Position numbers and translations under genes: made by a program
The notes under the pieces: model-generated
Seen by the model: the letters and a program-made list of their open reading frames with translations, nothing else
Told to the model about the DNA's origin: nothing
Database searches by the model: none
NCBI GenBank assembly: GCA_028718225.1
Contig: JAQUMI010000008.1
Span: forward strand, 1-40,458
Direction: 5' to 3'
DNA length: 40,458 bases
Source: Candidatus Omnitrophota bacterium
GTDB lineage: Bacteria; Omnitrophota; Gorgyraeia; Gygaellales; Profunditerraquicolaceae
Shown: positions 30,365 to 39,522 of the stretch, one piece after another
Layout of the letters: each line of letters begins with the position of its first letter
How positions within the stretch are numbered: the first letter of the stretch is position 1

Positions 30365-31597
30365 ATGCGTGCAATTGATTTACAAAAAGAAGCCCTTAGC
30401 GAAAAAGAAAGACGCAATATCGAGATATTGGATATCTTAAGGAAGCGTGGACCGATAAGTCGTCCGGATATTTCGCGGGATATGGGCATAAATGTGGTAA
30501 CCATCTCCAGTTGCATAGATGAATTCATAAAACATAACCTGGTCTTTGAAAAATCACTGGATGTCTCTGAGGGCGGCCGCAGGCCTGTCCTGTTGGATTT
30601 AAATTCCAAGGCAGGTTTTGTCATCGGCGTGGGTTTAAACCTTATGAATATGGTCGGGCTATTGGTAGATTTTAAGGGCAATATTATTACCAAGACCCAG
30701 GTTAGCCGGCCGAAGGCTTCGGTGAGTGAGATTTCCGAATCTATACTGGAAATCGTGCGCGAGATATTACGGCGCTCCAAAGAATACGCCTCCAGTATAC
30801 ACGGTATCGGCGTAGGGATTGCCGGGTTGATTAATAAGAATGACGGCTCGATTCACTGGCCGCAGAAGACCGGCCATTATTATACTTATGCGACGGTAGA
30901 TGTGCCGTTAAAGGACTTGCTGGAAAAAGAATTCAATCTGCCTACTTTAATGGAGAACGATGCTACCAGCGCTTGTTTTGGGGAATATTGGCTGGGCCTG
31001 GGAGATAACTACAAGAATATCCTGTATATGTTTTCCGGCGTAGGATGCGGTATAATGATTAACGGCGACCTTTACCGCGGCGCTCAAGGGTATGCCGGAG
31101 AAGTCGCTATTTATAATTACAAAGAGCAGGATAATTTTAATTGTCAGTCAGGCAATGATTGTTTTCTCAAGCGTTGGGATATAGACTTGGGGATTGTGGA
31201 AGATGTAAGAGCAAGTCTGCTTAGGGATACAGAAAAAGAAGAAGAGTTTTCCAGGGTTACCCGGACTGCGGTAGAAAATATAGATTTAAAAACGGTATTT
31301 ACCGCAGCGCGGGCGCAGAATGTCCTGGCTTTAAGGGCCCTGGAAAGTGCCGCCAGGAGGCTGGGCGTTAAGATTGCTTACCTGGTTAACCTGCTTAACC
31401 CGCAAATAGTAGTTATTGGCGGGGGCCTGGAGGAAGCAGGCGATGAGTTCTTAAGGAAGATAAGTTCCACGGTAAAAGAGTGGGCATTCAGAGAGTCGGC
31501 CGAGAGTTTAAAGATTACCTATTCACAGTTAAGAGAAAATACAGTTGCCTTGGGCGCAGCCAGTTTAGTAATGCAAAGGGTCTTTGCACAGCTTTAA
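30365..31597 (+). CDS. ROK family transcriptional regulator/sugar kinase-like
   Basis: N-terminal HTH (RKRGPISRPDISRDMGINVVTISSCIDEFIKHNLV) plus ROK domain GIGVGIAGLIN, MENDATSACFGEYWLG, GVGCGIMINGDLYRGAQGYAGEV. Confidence 0.9.
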   Translation: MRAIDLQKEALSEKERRNIEILDILRKRGPISRPDISRDMGINVVTISSCIDEFIKHNLVFEKSLDVSEGGRRPVLLDLNSKAGFVIGVGLNLMNMVGLLVDFKGNIITKTQVSRPKASVSEISESILEIVREILRRSKEYASSIHGIGVGIAGLINKNDGSIHWPQKTGHYYTYATVDVPLKDLLEKEFNLPTLMENDATSACFGEYWLGLGDNYKNILYMFSGVGCGIMINGDLYRGAQGYAGEVAIYNYKEQDNFNCQSGNDCFLKRWDIDLGIVEDVRASLLRDTEKEEEFSRVTRTAVENIDLKTVFTAARAQNVLALRALESAARRLGVKIAYLVNLLNPQIVVIGGGLEEAGDEFLRKISSTVKEWAFRESAESLKITYSQLRENTVALGAASLVMQRVFAQL

Positions 31598-31613
31598 TCC
31601 ATAAGGAGGATAA

Positions 31614-32771
31614 ATGGAGCAGAAGGCAAAGTTGATTATAGTGGGTTTGGCTATATTTACTCTAGCCTGCCTTTTTCTTTTTATACAGGCATCTGGCGGG
31701 AAACAAGGCCTGATTCGCGAGAGGAACGACTTAAAGGCGGAAAATACAGCCCTTAACGCCAAGGCGGATAGATTAACTGTTGCTATACGCGGCTACGAAA
31801 CTAGGATTACCTCTTTAAGCCAGGATTTTGAAAATATTTCCGCGCAGAAGGAAAGCCTGGAAAAGAAATATGCAGCTGCGCTTAGGGAGAAAGAAGACCT
31901 GGAGAAGAAAATAAAAGAACAGGCTGATTGGCAAGCAGCAATTTCGCGGCAGGAAACTGTTTCCCAGACCGGCGATGAATATTGGGCGGGAATCTTAAGG
32001 GCCAAAGGAGAACTGGAATTACAACTGAGCAGTCTAAGGAGCGAGTTTAAATCACTGCAGATAAATAATGAACAGCTTCAGAGAGAAAAAGAAAGCTTTG
32101 GGCTGGACCTGAATAACTTAAAGCGCGAAAATGACGATTTGAAGCGCCAGGTTGATTATAACCAGAAATTAATGGATAGTATCGCCCAGGAATTAGTCCG
32201 GGAAAAGAACGATAAGGCGCAAATTCAGCGTAATTACAGAATGGTGAAAAGCGAAAATTCGTTATTGACCCGTCAGGTACAGAGCCTGAATAATCGCAAG
32301 ATAAGCCTGGATAAAAAGATTAAGGAGCTGGGAGAGGGTAAGGATGTGTTAGAGCGCAGGCTTTCTGAAATGGAAAATATGCTTACCAGCGGAGTTGCGC
32401 AGATAGATAGTTTGCAGACCTCCGATATTAAAAGCGGCGCCGCAACAGAGGCGATCCAGGGGGAAAAGCGGGATTCCGTAGAACTACCGGCAATAGTGGT
32501 AAGGCCACAACCCGAAGGGGCATCAGATAAGACAAGTAGTCCTGCCGGCCTGGACTTAACCAATAAAATCCTGGCAGTAAATAGGGATAATGGTTTTGTG
32601 ATTATAGATTCAGGCCAGGAAGCAGGCCTAAAGGAGGGAGACGCCTTTAAGGTATACAGGGGCGATAAGCCCATTGCCAGTATTGAGGTAATCCAGGTCA
32701 GACGGAATATTTCCGCCTGCGACATAAAGAGAGAAGCCGAGACGATTAAGATCGGCGATATAGTCAAATAA
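31614..32771 (+). CDS. Membrane-anchored coiled-coil protein with C-terminal beta domain
   Basis: N-terminal TM, long heptad-like coiled coil, C-terminal FVIIDSGQEAGLKEGDAFKVYRGDKPIASIEVIQV. Confidence 0.65.
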   Translation: MEQKAKLIIVGLAIFTLACLFLFIQASGGKQGLIRERNDLKAENTALNAKADRLTVAIRGYETRITSLSQDFENISAQKESLEKKYAAALREKEDLEKKIKEQADWQAAISRQETVSQTGDEYWAGILRAKGELELQLSSLRSEFKSLQINNEQLQREKESFGLDLNNLKRENDDLKRQVDYNQKLMDSIAQELVREKNDKAQIQRNYRMVKSENSLLTRQVQSLNNRKISLDKKIKELGEGKDVLERRLSEMENMLTSGVAQIDSLQTSDIKSGAATEAIQGEKRDSVELPAIVVRPQPEGASDKTSSPAGLDLTNKILAVNRDNGFVIIDSGQEAGLKEGDAFKVYRGDKPIASIEVIQVRRNISACDIKREAETIKIGDIVK

Positions 32772-32794
32772 TTCCTAAACCGTTTTTATTATAA

Positions 32795-33823
32795 ATGACA
32801 CGCACTAAGAAAAGTCCCTCCAAAAGTATATCTATTGAAGATGTTGCCCGCCTGGCCGGGGTTTCCATTACTACCGTCTCGCGCGTAATCAATAAAGTAG
32901 GCCAAGTCCAAGAAAAAAACCGCGCCAGGGTAGCCAATGCCATTAAAGAGTTAAAATTCCAGCCTTCCATATTCGCCCAGCGTCTGGCTACAGGCAAGAG
33001 CAATGTTGTGGCTTTACTTATCCCGCGCTATGAAGGAGTCTTCTATTCATTCTACGCTTTGGAATTGATCCGGGCAACCGGCACGCTCTGTGAAGCATTT
33101 AAGCTGGATTTATTATTGCATTTAACCGATAGCCATAGCCGTGAACCTTTAAACCTAAGGGGTGTAGGCGGGGTAATATTTTCGGATATTATCGGTACGC
33201 GCCATCAGATCGAAGAGGCTATTAAAACCGACTTGCCTTGTGTAGTAATTAATAATTACGTTGAAGATTTACCGGTAAGTTGCATTGCTATTGATAATTC
33301 CGGAGGGGCTAAAAATGCAGTTAATTATCTGATTAATCTGGGGCATAAAAAAATAGCGCATATAAGCGGCGATATAACGACTCAGGCTGCGGCTAAGCGC
33401 TTACAAGGTTATGTAGAGGCGCTTAAGGAGAATGGTATCGCCATAAAAGAGGAGTATATATTAAAGACAGATTATTCCCGCGGGCAGGCCAGGGGCGCGG
33501 CAGAAAAATTATTCAAAATGCCCGATGGGCCCAGCGCTGTATTTGTAGCTTCGGACTCTATGGCCCTGGAAGTAATGGCGGTAGCCAGGGAATTAGGAAA
33601 GAATATCCCCGCGGATCTATCGCTTATTGGTTTTGATGATAACCCTTCGGGATTGTACGGCCCGGTGGCTTTGACCACCGTAAGGCAGCCGCTGATTAAA
33701 ATGGCTGAAGAAGGGGTCAAGGAATTGAACCGTTTAATGAGCGCCAAAAAAGGCGCGCTTCCCAAGAAGATCGTCCTGGAGACGGAACTGGTTGTCCGGG
33801 AATCTTGCCGGCCTTTAAAATAA
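32795..33823 (+). CDS. LacI family transcriptional regulator
   Basis: SIEDVARLAGVSITTVSRVINKVGQV HTH and periplasmic-binding-like domain (PADLSLIGFDDNPSGLYG). Confidence 0.95.
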   Translation: MTRTKKSPSKSISIEDVARLAGVSITTVSRVINKVGQVQEKNRARVANAIKELKFQPSIFAQRLATGKSNVVALLIPRYEGVFYSFYALELIRATGTLCEAFKLDLLLHLTDSHSREPLNLRGVGGVIFSDIIGTRHQIEEAIKTDLPCVVINNYVEDLPVSCIAIDNSGGAKNAVNYLINLGHKKIAHISGDITTQAAAKRLQGYVEALKENGIAIKEEYILKTDYSRGQARGAAEKLFKMPDGPSAVFVASDSMALEVMAVARELGKNIPADLSLIGFDDNPSGLYGPVALTTVRQPLIKMAEEGVKELNRLMSAKKGALPKKIVLETELVVRESCRPLK

Positions 33824-33829
33824 GTTCTT

Positions 33830-33876
33830 ACACAATCTGTTGTATAAATTAAAACTAATCACACAATATATTGTAA
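33830..33876 (+). promoter_or_regulatory. Pair of NrdR-box-like palindromes
   Basis: ACACAATCTGTTGTAT (33830-33845) and ACACAATATATTGTAA (33861-33876), start-to-start distance 31 bp; close to the NrdR consensus acaCwAtATaTwGtgt. Confidence 0.8.
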
Positions 33877-33883
33877 TTTTTTG

Positions 33884-33912
33884 TTGACAAGGATTAAACC
33901 GGATGTTATTAT
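33884..33912 (+). promoter_or_regulatory. Sigma-70-type promoter for nrdJ
   Basis: TTGACA (33884-33889), 17-bp spacer, TATTAT (33907-33912). Confidence 0.75.
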
Positions 33913-33980
33913 TGTCTGTCAAAAATAAACTAACTTTTTAATTCTTACGGCCTGTCCTTTCGGCAGGGAGGGAGCTAATC

Positions 33981-36293
33981 ATGGATTTAAAGCTATCTGA
34001 AAATGCCTTAAAGGTTTTACAAAGAAGATACCTTAAGAAAGACGAAGATGGCAGGATAATTGAAACGCCCGAAGAATTGTTCAGGCGGGTCGCTTCGGCG
34101 ATCGCCTTGGCCGAGAAGCTTTACGGTAAAAATGAAAAAGAGATACAAAAGTTAGAAGATGATTTTTACCGCGTGATGACAGCTTTTGAATTTCTTCCGA
34201 ACTCCCCCTGCCTTATGAATGCCGGGAAGGATCTTGGGCAGCTCTCGGCATGTTTTGTACTTCCGATAGACGATTCAATGGAGTCAATTTTCGAAAGTTT
34301 GAAAATTACGGCGATGATTCATAAATCCGGCGGCGGCACCGGGTTTTCTTTTTCCCGGCTGCGCCCTAAAAATGCGGTAGTTAAGACTACCGGAGGGATT
34401 GCTTCCGGGCCGATTTCTTTTATGCGCGTTTATGATGCCGCGACCGAAGCCGTAAAACAGGGGGGAACACGGCGCGGCGCGAATATGGGTATCTTAAGGG
34501 TTGATCATCCCGATGTCATGGAATTTTCCACTTGTAAAGAAAATAATAGACAGATCACGAACTTTAATATTTCGATTGCTATTACCGATGAATTTATGCG
34601 CAAATTGGAGCAGGGCAGGAATTATGACCTGGTTGACCCGCATACGCATAAACCGGTAAAGCAGGTTAACTCCAAAGAAGTATTTGATTTAGTAGTTAAA
34701 CAGGCGCATAAGAACGGTGAGCCCGGAATCATATTTATTGACCGGATGAACGAATTCAATCCTACTCCGAAATTGGGAAAGTATGAATCAACGAACCCTT
34801 GCGGAGAGCAGGTTTTATTGCCTTATGAAAGCTGTGACCTGGGCTCCATAAATCTATCCGTCCTCTGTAAAAAAGCGGGGATGCGCTATGAAATTGATTG
34901 GGATAGGCTCAAGGAAGTTACGCACCTAGCCGTGCACTTTTTGGATAATTTAATTGATGTGAATAAGTTTCCCCTGCCCCAGATCGAGAAAGCTACTAAA
35001 GCCACGCGTAAGGTCGGCTTAGGGGTTATGGGTTGGGCCAGCCTTTTAATTCGCCTGAATATTCCTTATAATAGCGATGAGGCGGTGGCCTTAGCGGAAA
35101 AGATAATGTCATTTATCCTAAATGAAGCTACCCGGAAATCTTTGGAATTAGGCTCGGCTAAAGGCACATTCCCGGCTTTTAAGGGGAGCATTTATGACAG
35201 GAAAGACGGTTCAACCAGAATGCGTAACGCCACGCTCACGACTATTGCGCCTACCGGGACAATCAGTATTATTGCCGGCCCTTGTTCTTCAGGGATCGAA
35301 CCTTTATTTGCCATATCTTATTACCGTAACGTCATGGATAATGATAAATTAGTGGAAGTTGAGCCTTTGTTTGAAGAAGTGGCCAAAGACCGGGGGTTTT
35401 ATAGCCGCGAGTTGATGGAAAAAATCGCCGAGAGCGGTTCGCTCCAGCACATTGAGGGGATTCCCGAAGACGTAAAAAGGGTCTTTGTTACCGCGCATGA
35501 TATCGCGCCTGAATGGCATGTACGCATGCAGGCGGCCTTCCAGAAATATGTGCATAATGCCACTTCCAAAACCATAAATTTTCCGCATGAGGCTAGCATC
35601 GAGGATGTGCGTAAGGCTTATTTATTGTCTTACAAGTTAGGTTGTAAAGGTATAACGGTTTATCGCGATAAGAGTCGTGAAGAACAGGTTCTGAATATCG
35701 GTAATTCCGAACAGAAAAAAGACGGTCAAAAGCAAAGCGCCGCCGCCCCGGATTTTAAGAAAGAGATTGCCCCCCGGCCGCGTCCGGAGGTAATCATCGG
35801 GACTACGACCAAGGTCTCTACGGGGTGCGGGAATCTTTACGTTACCATAAATGTAGATGAGGAAGGCCAGCCTTTTGAGTTATTCACCCAGATGGGTAAG
35901 GCCGGCGGTTGCGCAGCCAGCCAGCTGGAGGCAATCGGCCGCCTGGTTTCCCTGGGGTTCCGCGCCGGCATAGAAGTCAAAGCGATCATTGAGCAGTTAC
36001 GTAATATCCGTTGTCCGTCGCCTTCCTGGGAAAAGGGACAACGTATTTTTTCCTGTGCCGATGCCATTGCCCGAGTGGTTGAAAGAAGATTGGTGAATAA
36101 TAAAGCGGCAAAAGCGGCTTTAGAAACTACGCCCATTGCAATGAAACATGCCTGTGACGATGAGCCGGCTAGCGTAGACGTAAGCAGTGATTTAAGAGGC
36201 GATATTGTGGGAGTTTGCCCTGACTGCGGAGGGGCGCTGCGCCATGAAGAAGGCTGCATGAAATGTTATGCCTGCGGTTTCTCGAAGTGTTAA
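33981..36293 (+). CDS. nrdJ: Adenosylcobalamin-dependent (class II) ribonucleoside-diphosphate reductase
   Basis: STNPCGEQVLLPYESCDLGSINLS, HKSGGGTGFSFSRLRP, C-terminal zinc-finger-like CPDCGGALRHEEGCMKCYACGFSKC. Confidence 0.95.
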   Translation: MDLKLSENALKVLQRRYLKKDEDGRIIETPEELFRRVASAIALAEKLYGKNEKEIQKLEDDFYRVMTAFEFLPNSPCLMNAGKDLGQLSACFVLPIDDSMESIFESLKITAMIHKSGGGTGFSFSRLRPKNAVVKTTGGIASGPISFMRVYDAATEAVKQGGTRRGANMGILRVDHPDVMEFSTCKENNRQITNFNISIAITDEFMRKLEQGRNYDLVDPHTHKPVKQVNSKEVFDLVVKQAHKNGEPGIIFIDRMNEFNPTPKLGKYESTNPCGEQVLLPYESCDLGSINLSVLCKKAGMRYEIDWDRLKEVTHLAVHFLDNLIDVNKFPLPQIEKATKATRKVGLGVMGWASLLIRLNIPYNSDEAVALAEKIMSFILNEATRKSLELGSAKGTFPAFKGSIYDRKDGSTRMRNATLTTIAPTGTISIIAGPCSSGIEPLFAISYYRNVMDNDKLVEVEPLFEEVAKDRGFYSRELMEKIAESGSLQHIEGIPEDVKRVFVTAHDIAPEWHVRMQAAFQKYVHNATSKTINFPHEASIEDVRKAYLLSYKLGCKGITVYRDKSREEQVLNIGNSEQKKDGQKQSAAAPDFKKEIAPRPRPEVIIGTTTKVSTGCGNLYVTINVDEEGQPFELFTQMGKAGGCAASQLEAIGRLVSLGFRAGIEVKAIIEQLRNIRCPSPSWEKGQRIFSCADAIARVVERRLVNNKAAKAALETTPIAMKHACDDEPASVDVSSDLRGDIVGVCPDCGGALRHEEGCMKCYACGFSKC

Positions 36294-36294
36294 T

Positions 36295-37578
36295 ATGAAA
36301 AAAATATTATATATAGTGCTTGATGGGTTAGGAGACTTGCCCTTAAAACAGTTAGGTGATAAAACTCCGCTGGAAGCAGCGCTTACCGTTAATTTGGACC
36401 GCTTGGCGCAAAAGGGCAAAACCGGCATGGTTTATCCCGTAGGAAAAGGTATTGCCCCTGAATCGGATATCGCGGTAATCAGCCTTCTGGGCTATGACGC
36501 GCATAAATATTATACCGGCCGGGGGCCGTTAGAATCATTTGCCGAAGGCCTGACTGTAAATGACGGGGATGTGGCTTTCCGCGTAAACTTTGCCACAGTC
36601 GCTAAGGATGGAAAAACAATTCAAGACCGTCGCGTAGGCAGGAACCTGTCTACCGAAGAAGCAGCGGCCTTAGCCAATGAAATTAATTCTAAGGTTACCT
36701 TATCCAGCGCTACCTTTGAGTTCAAAAGTACAATCGGCCACCGCGGGATACTGGTAATCAGGGGTATGCATCAGAAGCTCTCCGGATGGATCACCAATAC
36801 TGATCCGGCCTATGACCGCGAAGGTGTCTTTGGGGTAGCTAAGGAAGAATTTGAAAATATAGTTTCTGTATCCAGCCCTATGCCCGGATATGAAAATTCT
36901 CCGGAAGCCAAGGAAGCATCCAAGCTTCTTAACGAGTTTACCGAGAAATCCATCAAGGTTTTAAACGCATCGGCGGTAAATAAAAGACGGATGAGTGAAG
37001 GAAAAATGCCGGGAAATCTGGTTCTCTCCCGGGATGCCGGAGACCATCTGCCTGAATTTACGCCTATCACCAGCGTATTCAATTTAAAATTCGGTTCATT
37101 TGTCCAAATGCCGGTTGAAAAGGGGATTGCCCTTTTAACCGGCATTGATATTATTGATGTGCCGCAGTCAAGCGGCCATCTGGATGTGGATTATCCTGTC
37201 TGGGCAAAAATCGCCCTGGATTCCATCCAGAAATATGACGGTATCTACGTGCATATCAAGGGTCCGGACGAGCCGGCGCATGACGGAGATTTCCAGAAGA
37301 AGAAAGAGTGCGTCGAGGCGATTGATAAATATTTCTTTACCAGCCTCTTAAGCGAGTTAGACCTTTCTAATACTATCATCGCCGTAACTGCGGATCACTC
37401 TACGGTCTGCGCAGTGAAGGCGCATACCGCTGATCCTGTGCCGCTACTTATCTGCGGCGGGAATATCCAGCCGGACGGCTCAATGAGTTTTTCCGAGAAG
37501 GCGGCTAAACTTGGTTCAATCGGAGAGATGCTCGGTCGCGAAATCCTGCCCCTCCTCGTAAAACTCGCCAAAGAATAA
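36295..37578 (+). CDS. apgM: 2,3-bisphosphoglycerate-independent phosphoglycerate mutase, archaeal type
   Basis: MKKILYIVLDGLGDLPLKQLGDKTPLEAA, PESDIAVISLLGYD, HIKGPDEPAHDGD, VTADHSTVCAVKAHTADPVPLLI; ATG at 36295 preferred over tracked 36268. Confidence 0.9.
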   Translation: MKKILYIVLDGLGDLPLKQLGDKTPLEAALTVNLDRLAQKGKTGMVYPVGKGIAPESDIAVISLLGYDAHKYYTGRGPLESFAEGLTVNDGDVAFRVNFATVAKDGKTIQDRRVGRNLSTEEAAALANEINSKVTLSSATFEFKSTIGHRGILVIRGMHQKLSGWITNTDPAYDREGVFGVAKEEFENIVSVSSPMPGYENSPEAKEASKLLNEFTEKSIKVLNASAVNKRRMSEGKMPGNLVLSRDAGDHLPEFTPITSVFNLKFGSFVQMPVEKGIALLTGIDIIDVPQSSGHLDVDYPVWAKIALDSIQKYDGIYVHIKGPDEPAHDGDFQKKKECVEAIDKYFFTSLLSELDLSNTIIAVTADHSTVCAVKAHTADPVPLLICGGNIQPDGSMSFSEKAAKLGSIGEMLGREILPLLVKLAKE

Positions 37579-37587
37579 AGATAAAGA

Positions 37588-37636
37588 GGACGGTTCTAAT
37601 TTTTTGCTAAAGCGATACTCAAAAATAGAACCGTCC
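37588..37636. repeat. Inverted repeat sharing the GGACGGTTCT core; possible terminator
   Basis: GGACGGTTCTA...TTTTT paired with AAAAATAGAACCGTCC, followed by CTTTT; same core as 27321-27416. Confidence 0.7.
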
Positions 37637-37647
37637 CTTTTATTACG

Positions 37648-37656
37648 TGGTATAAT
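37648..37656 (+). promoter_or_regulatory. Extended -10 promoter directly upstream of mnmG
   Basis: TGGTATAAT, six bases before the ATG at 37663. Confidence 0.5.
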
Positions 37657-37662
37657 ATTTTT

Positions 37663-39522
37663 ATGAATGATTATGATATTATAGTTGTTGGCGCCGGGCA
37701 TGCAGGTCTGGAAGCAGGTTTGGCTGCCAGCCGCCTGGGTTGTAAAACACTTATGCTGGTCATGGATATCAACTCCATCGGCCGGCTGAGTTGCAATCCG
37801 GCAATCGGAGGCGTAGGTAAGGGCCAATTAGTTAAAGAGATTGATGCTCTTGGCGGAGAAATGGCCAGGGCAGCAGATACCTGCGGAATACAATTCAGGA
37901 TCCTTAATGCTTCTAAGGGCGCGGCGGTGCAGTCATCGCGCGCTCAAATTGATATGGATAAGTACAGCCGGTATATGCGGGAGCTGGTTAAGAATACATC
38001 CGGCCTGGAGGTAAAGGAAGCGGAAGTTAAAAAATTAATTGTTAAAGATAGCCGCGCAAGGGGAGTAATTACTGCTAGAGGCGAGGAAATCGCAGCCGAG
38101 GCGGTGGTGATTTGTCCCGGGACTTTTTTAGACGGCCTGATCCATATCGGTTTAAAGCATTTTAGCGGAGGCCGGATTAATGAAGCGGCTTCAGAAGGGC
38201 TGGCTAGTAACTTAAAATCTCTAGGATTTAATCTCTTAAGGTTTAAGACCGGGACCTGCAGCCGCCTGGATAAAAAGACAATAGATTATACCAGGCTGAT
38301 TATCCAAAACGGAGATGAGCTACCCCGGCCTTTTTCCTTTTTTAACACAGTACTTACGCAGAAGCAAATACCGTGCCATATAACCTACACCAATAAAGAT
38401 ACGCATAAGATAATCCTGGATAACTTAAGTCGTTCTCCGCTTTATACGGGAGTAATTAAGGCTACCGGCGTGCGCTATTGCCCTTCCCTAGAGGATAAAA
38501 TCGTTAAGTTTAAGGATAAGGCAAGGCACCAGATATTTTTGGAGCCGCAAGGCCTGGATTCAGAAGAGGTTTATCCCAACGGCATCTCTACAAGTTTACC
38601 CGAAGATATCCAGCTTAAAATAATACATTCCATTGAGGGCTTGGAAGGCGCAAAGGTAATCCGTTTTGGTTATGGGATAGAACATACGGTGGTTGAGCCT
38701 ACGCAATTGTACCCCACACTGGAAACAAAGCCGGTAAAAAACTTGTATTTAGCCGGCCAGGTTAACGGCACTACCGGCTATGAAGAAGCAGCAGCGCAAG
38801 GCCTGGTTGCCGGAATTAACGCGGTTTTAAGAGTAAGGAATAAAGAACCTTTGATTTTAGACCGCTCCACCAGCTATATTGGAGTTTTAATCGATGATTT
38901 AACGACTAAAGGCACGAATGAGCCGTACCGTATGTTTACCTCGCGGGTAGAGTACCGCTTAATCTTACGCGAGGATAACGCGGATACACGTTTAAGTAAA
39001 ATCGGGCATACTCTAGGGTTATTGGATAAAGAGAAATATAAGCGGGTACAGAAAAAAGCTAAAGATATTGCCGCGGGGATAAGCTTTCTTAAAAATACCA
39101 GAATCAGTCCGGGGATAGAGGTGAATACAATGTTCGAGCGCCTGAATACCGCCGCGCTTAAGAAAGATATAAGCTTAGAGGCATTATTAAAACGGCCACA
39201 GGTCAGCCTGAAGGATATTTATGGGATAGGCGGTTTGAAGATCGCTATCCCCGAATCCGCTAGGCAGGAAATAGAAGTTGAGGTAAAATATAGCGGGTTT
39301 ATTCAGCGCCAGCTTAAAGACGTAGAAAAATTCAAGAACCTGGAAAAAATCCGGATTCCCGGAGAAATAGATTATGCAAAGATACCTGGCCTTTCGGCCG
39401 AGATTAAAGAGAAACTGGATAAATTTAAGCCGTTTAATTTAGGCCAGGCCTCGCGCATATCCGGGGTAACGCCTGCAGCAATATCCATCTTGATGGTTTA
39501 TTTGAGGAAATTTAATGGATAA
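37663..39522 (+). CDS. mnmG: tRNA uridine-5-carboxymethylaminomethyl synthesis enzyme MnmG
   Basis: YDIIVVGAGHAGLEAGLAASRLGCKTLM, CNPAIGGVGKGQLVKEIDALGG, TSRVEYRLILREDNADTRLS. Confidence 0.97.
   Translation: MNDYDIIVVGAGHAGLEAGLAASRLGCKTLMLVMDINSIGRLSCNPAIGGVGKGQLVKEIDALGGEMARAADTCGIQFRILNASKGAAVQSSRAQIDMDKYSRYMRELVKNTSGLEVKEAEVKKLIVKDSRARGVITARGEEIAAEAVVICPGTFLDGLIHIGLKHFSGGRINEAASEGLASNLKSLGFNLLRFKTGTCSRLDKKTIDYTRLIIQNGDELPRPFSFFNTVLTQKQIPCHITYTNKDTHKIILDNLSRSPLYTGVIKATGVRYCPSLEDKIVKFKDKARHQIFLEPQGLDSEEVYPNGISTSLPEDIQLKIIHSIEGLEGAKVIRFGYGIEHTVVEPTQLYPTLETKPVKNLYLAGQVNGTTGYEEAAAQGLVAGINAVLRVRNKEPLILDRSTSYIGVLIDDLTTKGTNEPYRMFTSRVEYRLILREDNADTRLSKIGHTLGLLDKEKYKRVQKKAKDIAAGISFLKNTRISPGIEVNTMFERLNTAALKKDISLEALLKRPQVSLKDIYGIGGLKIAIPESARQEIEVEVKYSGFIQRQLKDVEKFKNLEKIRIPGEIDYAKIPGLSAEIKEKLDKFKPFNLGQASRISGVTPAAISILMVYLRKFNG

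Noticed and set aside
32532-32546. TSSPA in the coiled-coil protein, similar to the giant-protein linker
   Set aside because: Single copy in a Ser/Pro linker before the C-terminal domain; could be related, but one short match is easily chance.
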